DNA of 64,000 nt from Flavobacterium celericrescens (lineage in GTDB: Bacteria; Bacteroidota; Bacteroidia; Flavobacteriales; Flavobacteriaceae), in the NCBI RefSeq assembly GCF_011392075.1, contig NZ_JAAJBV010000007.1, positions 113,241 through 177,240 of the forward strand. Direction: 5' to 3'. The position numbers and the translations under genes are program-made. Each line of letters begins with the position of its first letter. Position 1 is the stretch's first letter. The notes beneath the pieces were generated by a model that was not told where the DNA came from, ran no database searches, and saw only the letters and a list, made by a program, of their open reading frames with translations. This document shows, piece after piece, positions 1 to 8,065 of the stretch.

Positions 1-20
1 TATTTTTTAAACGTATTTGT

Positions 21-764
21 ATGCAAATTAAAAAACACATTCCAAACGCTATTACTTTATTAAACCTTGCTAGTGGTTTATTAGCTATTATTGCCATTTT
101 TAAAGGCTATTATGATGAAGCTTTTATTTTCGTTTGTGTGGGCATCTTTTTTGATTTTTGGGACGGATTTTTTGCTCGTAAATTTAATGTTTCTGGTGAA
201 TTAGGTTTGCAATTGGATTCGCTTGCGGATGTGGTTACAAGTGGAGTGGTGCCAGGACTTATGATTTTCAAGTTGTTGCAAGATATTCAGGAAGATGATA
301 CTTCAAAATATTTTTTAACGGAAGAATATTACTACATGGGATTTGTACCCTATTTAGGATTTATCATCACATTGGCTTCAGCTTATAGATTGGCAAAATT
401 TAATATTGATACACGTCAAACAGATTCGTTTATTGGTTTACCTACTCCAGCGAATGCATTATTTATTATGAGTATTCCAATGATTCAATTTGCCGGAACA
501 CACGAATGGCTAGTTGATGCTTTGTTCAATCCATTTGTATTGTTGGGAATTAGTTTGTTAAGCGCTTACATGTTGAATGCAGAAATTCCTTTATTTTCTT
601 TAAAGATTAAGAATTTTAGTTGGGAAAAAAATAAATTGCAAGTTATCTTTTTAGCCTTGTCAGTAGTTTTATTGTTTGTATTAGAATTTACTGCTTTACC
701 TGTAATAATTTTACTTTATGTTGCGTTATCGGTACTAAATAATACTGTTTTGGCAAAAAAATAA
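21..764 (+). CDS. pssA: CDP-diacylglycerol--serine O-phosphatidyltransferase
   Basis: This 247-residue integral membrane protein should join CDP-diacylglycerol and L-serine to make phosphatidylserine, the precursor of phosphatidylethanolamine, at the inner membrane. The CDP-alcohol phosphatidyltransferase signature DG-x2-AR-x8-G-x3-D-x3-D is complete near residues 48-70 (DGFFAR, then GLQLDSLAD). Several hydrophobic helices follow, and length and order fit the Bacteroidota PssA group. The ATG at 21 is the first good start, and the protein begins directly with the hydrophobic N-terminus typical of the family. The stop overlaps the next ATG by one base (TAATG), so the lysozyme-like gene is probably co-translated. 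A related enzyme such as PgsA is less likely. Confidence 0.9.
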   Translation: MQIKKHIPNAITLLNLASGLLAIIAIFKGYYDEAFIFVCVGIFFDFWDGFFARKFNVSGELGLQLDSLADVVTSGVVPGLMIFKLLQDIQEDDTSKYFLTEEYYYMGFVPYLGFIITLASAYRLAKFNIDTRQTDSFIGLPTPANALFIMSIPMIQFAGTHEWLVDALFNPFVLLGISLLSAYMLNAEIPLFSLKIKNFSWEKNKLQVIFLALSVVLLFVLEFTALPVIILLYVALSVLNNTVLAKK

Positions 765-1615
765 TGGCGCAACCTATTCGAAGAAAAAGAACAACTAAAA
801 AAAGTAAACCACGTTTTTTTGGAAAGTGGTTTTTGGCTATTTTTTCTTTTTTTCTTATTTTGATTGTTTCTATTGGTATTTATAAATTCCGGGATGGTTT
901 TTTGTATTATTTAGGCTTTAAAACCGATAAATATGCTAATGGATTAACCGCAGATGAACGAAAATTAGCCGATATTCGAATTTATGAAGTTTTACACAAG
1001 CATGATGATAAAGCCATTGGTTTTGATGTTTCTGAATATCAAAGCGAAATAGATTGGGAACAAACGTATCATATTGATGAATCGTTTGAATTGTCTTTTG
1101 TCTTTATTCGTGCAACGGCAGGAAAAGATAGAATCGATTCGAAATTTAAAGCGAATTGGAAAGGAGCAAAAGCGCGTCAATTGATTCGTGGCGCTTATCA
1201 TTATTATCGACCAAACGAAAATTCAATTGAGCAAGCAGAAAATTTTATCAAAAATGTTAGGCTAAAAAAAGGCGATTTGCCACCCGTTTTAGATATTGAA
1301 AAATTACCTAAATCACAATCTATTGATAGTTTAAAAGTGGGTTTACGACGCTGGTTAAATAAAGTTGAAAAACACTACAAAGTAAAACCTATTATTTATT
1401 CAGGAGAAAGTTATTACACCGATTTCTTAAAAGATGAATTTTCAGAATACCCGCTATGGATTGCCAATTACAATTTTTGGCGTAATAATTTAGAATCTGA
1501 TTGGCAATTTTGGCAATTCACTGAGAAAGCTCAAATTGAAGGTGTTGTTGGTATGGTTGATGTCAATATTTTTAATGGAGATAAAAATAAGTTGTTGATG
1601 AAGTGTATTCAATAA
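764..1615 (+). CDS. Glycoside hydrolase family 25 (lysozyme-like) membrane-anchored protein
   Basis: A 283-residue protein with a basic N-terminus, one membrane helix at about residues 20-40 and a periplasmic GH25 domain at about 84-280. The family acidic residues are visible: D88 in GFDVSEYQ and the D-x-E pair in PPVLDIEK (177-179). GH25 enzymes cleave the beta-1,4 bond between N-acetylmuramic acid and N-acetylglucosamine. In a host cell this one would remodel peptidoglycan, or act on it in competitors. It starts inside the stop codon of pssA, so translation is probably coupled. The family call is strong. The physiological role is inferred. Confidence 0.88.
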   Translation: MAQPIRRKRTTKKSKPRFFGKWFLAIFSFFLILIVSIGIYKFRDGFLYYLGFKTDKYANGLTADERKLADIRIYEVLHKHDDKAIGFDVSEYQSEIDWEQTYHIDESFELSFVFIRATAGKDRIDSKFKANWKGAKARQLIRGAYHYYRPNENSIEQAENFIKNVRLKKGDLPPVLDIEKLPKSQSIDSLKVGLRRWLNKVEKHYKVKPIIYSGESYYTDFLKDEFSEYPLWIANYNFWRNNLESDWQFWQFTEKAQIEGVVGMVDVNIFNGDKNKLLMKCIQ

Positions 1616-1746
1616 CTGTTGATTATCATTTCCACGATTGACGTTAGTTACTAACTATGGAACTGATTATTTTCTGTTAAGAATAATATTTCTTGCGAAA
1701 CGTGAAAGTTAATTTACCACAAAATTCGCACTTGTGCCAAACGTGT

Positions 1747-1762
1747 GTTAGCAGTAATTCTT
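1747..1762 (+). repeat. 16-bp inverted repeat, left copy
   Basis: GTTAGCAGTAATTCTT here matches GTTAGCCGTAATTCTT on the minus strand at 2241-2256 at 15 of 16 positions. Both copies point inward and bracket the lipoprotein gene at 1764-2222. Confidence 0.7.
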
Positions 1763-1763
1763 A

Positions 1764-2222
1764 TTATTTTAATTTTACTTCTTCCAAGAAATTATTCCAC
1801 GCTGTTTTTCCAATTATTTGTGACGATTGGTAACCTGTTTGGAATACAATTACTCTGTCTTTTAACTTAATAGTATCTGCAAAATACTGCTTAATTTGCT
1901 TTTGATTATTAAGAAAAACAATCATATAATTTGATTTTGAGTCAGGACAATAAGCCGTCCTTTCTGCGTTTTTGAATAAACTTTTAAAATTTTGAATTTG
2001 AACTTTATTTTCTGCGGCATATTTTTCTTTTGCAACAAAAGCTGAATCGTCATGTGAATATTCATGCTGATTTTCTTTTTTTGTCAGGAAAACAATTTTT
2101 GTGCAGCTATCTACAGCTCCATAAAACTGTTCATCCTTTCTCGGTTGCCATGTTTTTTTATTTTTTTGATTACAGCTAATGATTGTTAACTGAATTAAAA
2201 TTATAATAAAGAAGTTTCTCAT
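1764..2222 (-). CDS. Hypothetical lipoprotein
   Basis: A 152-residue protein with a lipoprotein signal: a short hydrophobic N-terminus ending in the lipobox TIISC, then Asn-Gln. The mature part is Lys-rich and soluble, and I do not recognise its family. The gene stands alone between pssA/GH25 and lptB. It fills almost exactly the space between two inverted 16-bp repeats (1747-1762 and 2241-2256), and both flanks contain short palindromes. That arrangement suggests a single-gene mobile or exchangeable unit rather than part of a neighbouring operon. Function unknown. Confidence 0.6.
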   Translation of the reverse strand: MRNFFIIILIQLTIISCNQKNKKTWQPRKDEQFYGAVDSCTKIVFLTKKENQHEYSHDDSAFVAKEKYAAENKVQIQNFKSLFKNAERTAYCPDSKSNYMIVFLNNQKQIKQYFADTIKLKDRVIVFQTGYQSSQIIGKTAWNNFLEEVKLK

Positions 2223-2240
2223 ATTTAAGTTTGCGTTCTG

Positions 2241-2256
2241 AAGAATTACGGCTAAC
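2241..2256 (-). repeat. 16-bp inverted repeat, right copy
   Basis: The minus strand reads GTTAGCCGTAATTCTT, the partner of 1747-1762 with one mismatch. It lies just upstream of the start of the lipoprotein gene at 2222. Confidence 0.7.
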
Positions 2257-2329
2257 TCTTGAATATACGATTTAAAAAAACTTAATGTGACTTAGTGCTT
2301 AACTTCGTGAAACTTTGTGATACAAAAAA

Positions 2330-3127
2330 CTACTCTTTGTTCAAATTTAATTCACCTTTACCGTGAATGATGGTAGTTTTCGGAGCTTCAAAATCGATTT
2401 TCTTTTTACGTAATTCAAAATTTTGTCCTAAATAAACACGTCTAACTACTTCATCAGCTGCTAATTCTTCTGGTTTTCCTGCTTTTAGAATTCCTCCTTC
2501 AAACATTAAATATGTTTTATCTGTAATGGCTAATGTTTCTTGTACGTTATGGTCGGTGATTAAAATTCCGATATTTTTATTTTTTAATTGAGCAACAATT
2601 CTTTGAATGTCTTCTACAGCTACTGGGTCAACACCTGCAAAAGGTTCGTCCAAAAGAATGAATTTTGGATCTGTTGCCAAAGCACGAGCAATTTCAGTAC
2701 GACGTCGTTCTCCACCCGAAAGTAAATCCCCGCGATTGGTGCGGATGTGTTGTAAAGCGAATTCATCAATTAACGCTTCCATTTTAGCTTCTTGTTCTGC
2801 TTTTGAAAGCGTAGTTAATTGTAACACACTCATGATGTTATCTTCGATAGTTAATTTTCTAAAAACAGAAGCCTCTTGTGCTAAATAACCAATTCCATTC
2901 TGTGCACGTTTGTACATAGGAAAATTAGTAATATTCATATCGTCTAAATAAATATTACCGCTGTTTGGTTTTACTAAACCCACAATCATGTAGAAAGATG
3001 TTGTTTTTCCAGCTCCGTTTGGACCTAATAATCCAACGATTTCTCCTTGGTTTACTTCAACGGAAATTCCTTTTACAACACTTCTTTTTTTATAGGTTTT
3101 GACTAGATTTTCTGCTCTAAGCTTCAT
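2330..3127 (-). CDS. lptB: LPS export ABC transporter ATP-binding protein LptB
   Basis: A 265-residue ABC ATPase. Walker A is GPNGAGKT at 35-42, the signature LSGGERRR starts at 136, and Walker B is FILLDEP at 156-162. The stretches [15 protein letters not shown] and [12 protein letters not shown] are hallmarks of LptB. The protein powers LptFG, which extracts lipopolysaccharide from the inner membrane and feeds it to the Lpt bridge. It has a C-terminal extension of about 25 residues beyond the core, often seen in Bacteroidota. It is the distal gene of a minus-strand envelope cluster after kdsD and tatC; kdsD acts in Kdo synthesis, so the LPS context agrees. Confidence 0.93.
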   Translation of the reverse strand: MKLRAENLVKTYKKRSVVKGISVEVNQGEIVGLLGPNGAGKTTSFYMIVGLVKPNSGNIYLDDMNITNFPMYKRAQNGIGYLAQEASVFRKLTIEDNIMSVLQLTTLSKAEQEAKMEALIDEFALQHIRTNRGDLLSGGERRRTEIARALATDPKFILLDEPFAGVDPVAVEDIQRIVAQLKNKNIGILITDHNVQETLAITDKTYLMFEGGILKAGKPEELAADEVVRRVYLGQNFELRKKKIDFEAPKTTIIHGKGELNLNKE

Positions 3128-3132
3128 AGTGT

Positions 3133-3164
3133 GGTTATGAGTTTAAAAGGTTATGAGTTTAAAA
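3133..3164. repeat. Tandem 16-bp repeat
   Basis: GGTTATGAGTTTAAAA occurs twice back to back just upstream of lptB. A related word (AGTTACGAGTTTA) is also doubled downstream of argS at 33851-33884. Confidence 0.7.
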
Positions 3165-3248
3165 GACATTATGGTACAAATAAACAAATAAACAATTTAA
3201 CAGTTAAACGAATTAACAATAATTTATTTTCTGCCTACTAAATACTCC

Positions 3249-3599
3249 TTACTGAACACTTTCTTCAAGTGCTTCCCAAAACTCATAGGCTCTTCTTAAA
3301 TGAGGAATTACGATAGTTCCGCCAACTAAAGTGGCAATTCCCATAGCTTCCATCATTTCTTCTTTGTTTACGCCATTTTTATATGCGGTTTCTAAATGAT
3401 ATTTAATGCAATCATCACAGCGCAATACAGCTGAAGCTACTAATCCTAAAAGTTCTTTTGTTTTAACATCTAAAGCGCCTTCCATGTATGCGTTGGTGTC
3501 TACATTGAAAATTCTTTTGATGACTTTGTTGTTATCTGCTAACAATTTTTCGTTCATTTTCGAACGATAATCGTTAAATTCTTTTACTAAATCAGCCAT
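3249..3599 (-). CDS. Carboxymuconolactone decarboxylase (AhpD-like) family protein
   Basis: A 116-residue, mostly helical protein of the CMD/AhpD superfamily. The redox motif C61-D-D-C64 with H68 (CDDCIKYHL) is intact, as in alkylhydroperoxidase-like members, so a thiol-based peroxide or disulfide role is likely. Aromatic-ring decarboxylation is not. It follows tatC with a three-base gap and is certainly in the same transcript. A link to Tat export or envelope redox is only suggested by position. Substrate unknown. Confidence 0.85.
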   Translation of the reverse strand: MADLVKEFNDYRSKMNEKLLADNNKVIKRIFNVDTNAYMEGALDVKTKELLGLVASAVLRCDDCIKYHLETAYKNGVNKEEMMEAMGIATLVGGTIVIPHLRRAYEFWEALEESVQ

Positions 3600-3602
3600 T
3601 TT

Positions 3603-4424
3603 TTATGCGTTTAATTTTTCTTTTTCTTTGTTTTTAATCACTACAGCACTAATGAAAATGCTGATTTCATATAAAATTAATAAAGGAATCGAAACGACAA
3701 TTTGGCTCACCACATCAGGAGGTGTGACAATTGCTGCAACTACCAATATTAATACGATAGCATATTTTCGATATTTTCTTAAAAATTCAGGAGTTACTAA
3801 TCCTACTTTAGATAAGAAATAGATTATTATTGGCATTTCAAAAATTAATCCACAAGCAATTACAGAAGTTTTAATCATGCCGATGTAGGATTGAATGTTG
3901 ATGTCGTTTTTGATTTCAGGACTTACTGTAAAAGTTGCAAAGAAATTAACAGACATTGGAATAATCACAAAATAGCCAAATAATACTCCTAAGAAGAATA
4001 ATAAGGATGCGATTGAAATAAATGCCTTGGCGTATTTTCGCTCTTTTTCATATAAAGCAGGACTAATAAATTTCCATAATAGCCATAATATATATGGAAA
4101 TGCTATAATAAACCCAGCGGTGATACATGTCCAAATCAATAGTGATATTTGACCTTCTATAGCTGTGTTTTGAATGTTAAAAGGTAATTCTTTGACACAA
4201 AAAGATTCTGCCAAATCTAATTTGGTTGATAATTCACAAAAAATGCGATAGGTAATAAAGTTTGGGTCCTTTGGGCCAAAAATAATTTCGTTAAAAATAA
4301 AATCACTAAAAAAGAAAGCTACCGTTGCGCAGATCAAAATGGCAATTGTGCTTCTAACTAATAACCAACGTAATTCTTCGAGATGGTCTAAAAACGACAT
4401 CTCTCCCATACTTTTTTTTGTCAT
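3603..4424 (-). CDS. tatC: Sec-independent protein translocase TatC
   Basis: A 273-residue polytopic protein with six predicted membrane helices. The N-terminal motif MSFLDHLEELRW, which precedes helix 1, is diagnostic. TatC recognises twin-arginine signal peptides and, with TatA, moves folded proteins across the inner membrane. A long periplasmic loop between helices 1 and 2 (about residues 50-95) is typical of Bacteroidota forms. The ATG overlaps the last base of kdsD and the stop lies three bases before the CMD gene, so it sits in the middle of an operon. No tatA is visible here. Confidence 0.95.
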   Translation of the reverse strand: MTKKSMGEMSFLDHLEELRWLLVRSTIAILICATVAFFFSDFIFNEIIFGPKDPNFITYRIFCELSTKLDLAESFCVKELPFNIQNTAIEGQISLLIWTCITAGFIIAFPYILWLLWKFISPALYEKERKYAKAFISIASLLFFLGVLFGYFVIIPMSVNFFATFTVSPEIKNDINIQSYIGMIKTSVIACGLIFEMPIIIYFLSKVGLVTPEFLRKYRKYAIVLILVVAAIVTPPDVVSQIVVSIPLLILYEISIFISAVVIKNKEKEKLNA

Positions 4425-5389
4425 TATACAATTCCTTCTTTTAATATATCATGTAAATGTAATACGCCTTTATATTCATTGTTATCAATTACTACTAATT
4501 GCGTAATTGCATTGTTTTCTAAAATATCCAAAGCTTCTGAAACCAAGATAGTTGAACTAATATGTTTTGGGTTTTTTGTCATAATATCTTTAGCGGTTAA
4601 ATCCGAAAAAGAATCACGATTGTTTAACATTCTTCGGATATCGCCATCAGTAATAATTCCAATAACATGGTTGTTTTCAATTACTGCGGTTACACCTAAA
4701 CGTTTTTCAGAAATTTCCATGATTACCTTCTTGATAGATGCATCAGGTGTTACTATTGGTTTGTGAGTAGTGTCTAACATATCTTTCACACGAAGCAATA
4801 ATTTTTTGCCTAAAGCGCCTCCTGGATGATAAACGGCAAAATCTTCGCTTTTAAAGTTTCTCATTTCCATTAAACAAACGGCTAAAGCATCTCCTAAAAC
4901 CAATTGTGCTGTTGTGCTATTTGTGGGTGCTAAATTGTTTGGACAAGCTTCGTTTTCTACATAAGCATGTAAAATATAATGTGATTCTTTTCCTAAAAAA
5001 GAGTTTTTATCTGCAGTCATTCCGATTAATGTATTGCCAAAACGCTTTAAAAGAGGTGCTAAAACTTTTATTTCAGGACTGTTTCCGCTTTTTGAAATGC
5101 AAATTACAATATCTTCAGGTTGTACCATTCCTAAATCACCGTGAACAGCCTCAGCAGCATGTAAAAACATTGAAGGAGTTCCTGTAGAATTTAAGGTAGC
5201 TACAATTTTCTGAGCTATTAATGCGCTTTTTCCTATACCGGTTACTACTAGTCTTCCTTTGGTGTTAAAAATTTCGGTAACACTTTTTGCGAAGTCTTCA
5301 TCTAGATAGTTTACTAGATTTTCAATGCTTTTACTTTCTGATAAAAGTGTTCTTTTTGCGGTGGCTAAAATCGTTTCAGTTGTGCTCAA
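4424..5389 (-). CDS. kdsD: D-arabinose-5-phosphate isomerase (KdsD/KpsF family)
   Basis: A 321-residue protein with an N-terminal SIS sugar-isomerase domain (about 35-175; motifs GIGKSALIA, HAAEAVHGDLG and SKSGNSPE) and two C-terminal CBS domains (about 205-321). It interconverts ribulose-5-phosphate and arabinose-5-phosphate, the first step toward Kdo in lipopolysaccharide. Length and domain order match the family. It is the first gene of the minus-strand envelope operon, one base overlapping tatC, and is divergent from recQ. The CBS pair probably gives ligand-dependent control. Confidence 0.93.
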   Translation of the reverse strand: MSTTETILATAKRTLLSESKSIENLVNYLDEDFAKSVTEIFNTKGRLVVTGIGKSALIAQKIVATLNSTGTPSMFLHAAEAVHGDLGMVQPEDIVICISKSGNSPEIKVLAPLLKRFGNTLIGMTADKNSFLGKESHYILHAYVENEACPNNLAPTNSTTAQLVLGDALAVCLMEMRNFKSEDFAVYHPGGALGKKLLLRVKDMLDTTHKPIVTPDASIKKVIMEISEKRLGVTAVIENNHVIGIITDGDIRRMLNNRDSFSDLTAKDIMTKNPKHISSTILVSEALDILENNAITQLVVIDNNEYKGVLHLHDILKEGIV

Positions 5390-5436
5390 AATAGAAATAT
5401 TAAAAAATTTGTATGTCTAAAAGAAAATCGTATCTT

Positions 5437-5444
5437 TATGTTTG
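5437..5444 (+). promoter_or_regulatory. Candidate promoter -7 element of recQ
   Basis: TATGTTTG fits the Bacteroidota -7 consensus TAnnTTTG. It lies 30 bases before the recQ ATG. A TTTG at 5408-5411 could be the upstream element, though the 25-base spacer is slightly long. Confidence 0.5.
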
Positions 5445-5474
5445 CAAATTTAGGTAAAATCATATTAATAGAGA

Positions 5475-7670
5475 ATGAATCCACACGAAATTGATTTACA
5501 TAAAGAATTAAAGAAATATTTTGGTTTTAACCAGTTCAAAGGTCTTCAGGAACAAGTAGTTAAGAGTATCATCACCGGAAATAATACATTTGTTATTATG
5601 CCAACTGGTGGCGGTAAGTCGTTGTGTTATCAATTACCAGCTTTAGTGTTAGATGGAACTGCAATTGTGGTTTCTCCGCTTATTGCCTTGATGAAAAACC
5701 AAGTTGATGCTATACGAAGTTTGAGTTCTGAAACTGGAATTGCCCATGTTTTAAATTCATCTTTGAATAAAACAGAAGTTAATCAAGTAAAAAAAGATAT
5801 TACTTCAGGTGTAACTAAGTTGTTATATGTAGCTCCAGAATCACTTACAAAAGAGGAATATTTGCAATTTTTAAATGAAGTTAAAATTTCATTTGTAGCA
5901 ATTGATGAAGCGCATTGTATTTCGGAATGGGGACATGATTTTAGACCTGAATATAGAAATTTAAGAAACATTGTGCGTCAATTAGGTGATGTTCCAGTTA
6001 TTGGATTAACGGCTACCGCAACTCCTAAAGTACAAGAAGATATATTGAAAAACTTGGATATGCCTAACGCAAATACATTCAAGGCTTCTTTTAATCGTCC
6101 TAATTTATATTACGAAGTACGCACAAAAACTAAAAATATAGAATCGGATATCATTCGATTTATCAAACAACACAAAGGAAAATCGGGAGTTATTTATTGT
6201 TTAAGTCGTAAAAAAGTGGAAGAAATTGCACAAGTTTTACAAGTAAACGGTATTAGTGCAGTACCTTATCATGCTGGATTAGATGCGAAAACACGCGCAA
6301 AACATCAAGACATGTTTTTGATGGAAGATGTGGAAGTTGTTGTAGCAACCATTGCTTTTGGTATGGGAATCGATAAACCTGATGTTCGTTTTGTAATCCA
6401 TCATGATATTCCAAAATCGTTAGAAAGTTATTATCAAGAAACAGGTCGAGCAGGTCGAGATGGTGGCGAAGGACATTGTTTAGCCTATTATTCGTATAAA
6501 GACATTGAAAAATTAGAAAAATTTCTTTCTGGAAAACCTGTTGCTGAACAAGAAATCGGGTTTGCATTATTGCAAGAAGTTGTAGCTTATGCAGAAACAT
6601 CAATGTCGCGTCGTAAATTTTTACTACACTATTTTGGTGAAGAGTTTGATGATGTTGATGGTGAAGGTGCAGATATGGACGACAATGTTCGTAATCCAAA
6701 ATCAAAAGTAGAAGCGCAAGATCAAGTAGTTACTTTGTTAAAAGTCGTTCGCGATACGAAGCAATTGTTTAAATCTAAAGAAGTTATTTTTGCATTAGTT
6801 GGTAAAATAAATGCGATTATAAAAGCGCAAAGAATAGATACACAATCTTATTTTGGAAGTGGTTCAAAATATGATGAAAAATATTGGATGGCTTTAATTA
6901 GGCAAGTACTGGTTGATGGGTTATTAACAAAAGATATCGAGACTTATGGCGTTTTAAAATTATCTGAAAAAGGAGAAGCATTTATCAAAAAGCCAACTTC
7001 GTTTATGATGTCTGAAGATCATGAATACAATGAAGAAGAAGACGATGCTATTGTAACAGCTGCAAAATCATCTGGAACAGCAGACGAAGCTTTGATGAGT
7101 ATGTTGCGTGATTTACGTAAAAAAGTGGCTAAAAAACTTGGAATTCCTCCATTTGTAGTGTTTCAGGACCCTTCTCTAGAAGATATGGCACTTAAATATC
7201 CAATTTCTATAGACGAATTAAGTAATGTCCATGGAGTAGGAGAAGGAAAGGCTAAAAAATATGGTAAAGAATTTGTTGAATTAATTGCAAGATATGTAGA
7301 AAATAATGATATTATTCGTCCGGATGACTTGGTGGTAAAATCTACAGGAGCCAATTCTGGATTAAAGTTGTATATTATTCAAAATGTTGACCGAAAATTA
7401 GCCTTAGACGATATCGCAAAAGCAAAAGGTTTAGATATGGACGGTTTGTTGAAAGAAATGGAGCAAATTGTTTATTCAGGAACAAAATTAAATATCAATT
7501 ATTGGATTGATGATATATTAGATGAAGATCAACAAGAAGAAATTCATGATTATTTCATGGATTCAGAATCGGATAATATCAAAGATGCTTTGAAGGAATT
7601 TGATGGCGATTATGATATTGAAGAACTTCGTTTGATGCGAATCAAGTTTATTAGTGAGGTAGCAAATTAA
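5475..7670 (+). CDS. recQ: ATP-dependent DNA helicase RecQ, lacking the zinc cysteines
   Basis: A 731-residue superfamily-2 helicase that unwinds DNA 3' to 5' in recombination and fork repair. Motif I is PTGGGKSLCYQLP, motif II DEAHCISEWGHDF, and motif VI QETGRAGRDG. An RQC winged-helix region follows, then an HRDC domain at about 535-615 and a further helical C-terminal extension. In the zinc subdomain, after SRRKFLLHYFGEEF (about residue 390), the usual four-cysteine pattern is absent. The segment reads DDVDGEGADMDDNVRN with no Cys, and the normal TCRR is MSRR. The fold may be held together without metal. Monocistronic, with a terminator after the stop. Confidence 0.95.
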   Translation: MNPHEIDLHKELKKYFGFNQFKGLQEQVVKSIITGNNTFVIMPTGGGKSLCYQLPALVLDGTAIVVSPLIALMKNQVDAIRSLSSETGIAHVLNSSLNKTEVNQVKKDITSGVTKLLYVAPESLTKEEYLQFLNEVKISFVAIDEAHCISEWGHDFRPEYRNLRNIVRQLGDVPVIGLTATATPKVQEDILKNLDMPNANTFKASFNRPNLYYEVRTKTKNIESDIIRFIKQHKGKSGVIYCLSRKKVEEIAQVLQVNGISAVPYHAGLDAKTRAKHQDMFLMEDVEVVVATIAFGMGIDKPDVRFVIHHDIPKSLESYYQETGRAGRDGGEGHCLAYYSYKDIEKLEKFLSGKPVAEQEIGFALLQEVVAYAETSMSRRKFLLHYFGEEFDDVDGEGADMDDNVRNPKSKVEAQDQVVTLLKVVRDTKQLFKSKEVIFALVGKINAIIKAQRIDTQSYFGSGSKYDEKYWMALIRQVLVDGLLTKDIETYGVLKLSEKGEAFIKKPTSFMMSEDHEYNEEEDDAIVTAAKSSGTADEALMSMLRDLRKKVAKKLGIPPFVVFQDPSLEDMALKYPISIDELSNVHGVGEGKAKKYGKEFVELIARYVENNDIIRPDDLVVKSTGANSGLKLYIIQNVDRKLALDDIAKAKGLDMDGLLKEMEQIVYSGTKLNINYWIDDILDEDQQEEIHDYFMDSESDNIKDALKEFDGDYDIEELRLMRIKFISEVAN

Positions 7671-7690
7671 TAGTCAATTCGAAAAAAAAT

Positions 7691-7736
7691 AAATTCCAAA
7701 TTCTAAATTATTAAAATTAGAGTTTGGAATTTTTTT
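7691..7736 (+). terminator. Rho-independent terminator of recQ
   Basis: An AT-rich inverted repeat (AAATTCCAAA pairing with TTTGGAATTT, with extra pairing inside) ends in a T run. It may also serve the convergent gene at 7750-7980. Confidence 0.7.
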
Positions 7737-7749
7737 ATGGAATTTTTAT

Positions 7750-7980
7750 TTAAAATATTTCTCCCCGATGCGGTTTTAAAATATCTCTAAATGTAATCAT
7801 GTCTTTTTCATCCACAACAATAAAAGCTATGGCATGCATTTCGTTGATAATTTCAAAACCAGTTTTTTCTAAAGTAATATTTTCTTTTTCTAAATATTCG
7901 TTTAGGTGAATATCATGATGTTCAGCAGTTTTTGCTGCTGCTTCACCTCTAAAATCCCAAATTAATTTTATTTTTCGCAT
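7750..7980 (-). CDS. Conserved hypothetical protein, 76 residues
   Basis: A small acidic soluble protein starting MRKIKLIWDFRG, with His-rich central residues (EHHDIHLNEYL). No domain that I can name. It has no signal peptide or membrane segment. It is a single gene, convergent with recQ and divergent from the flavoprotein gene. The well-formed start, normal codon use and non-overlap with other genes support a real gene. Its fold could be ferredoxin-like (alternating beta and helix), but that is only a guess. Confidence 0.65.
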   Translation of the reverse strand: MRKIKLIWDFRGEAAAKTAEHHDIHLNEYLEKENITLEKTGFEIINEMHAIAFIVVDEKDMITFRDILKPHRGEIF

Positions 7981-8028
7981 TATGTAAGTTTCAAGGATAC
8001 AAAGTTACAAAGTCAACTTTCAAATTAC

Positions 8029-8036
8029 TATTTTTG
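8029..8036 (+). promoter_or_regulatory. Candidate promoter -7 element of the flavoprotein gene
   Basis: TATTTTTG matches TAnnTTTG and lies 29 bases upstream of the ATG at 8066. Confidence 0.5.
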
Positions 8037-8065
8037 CAACGGAATAATCTTAATTCATTAATTAA

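Noticed and set aside
1643..1762. Possible integron attC site
   Set aside because: The GTTAG words do not fit GTTRRRY core sites, and no integrase or cassette array is nearby. The inverted repeats fit a different type of unit better.
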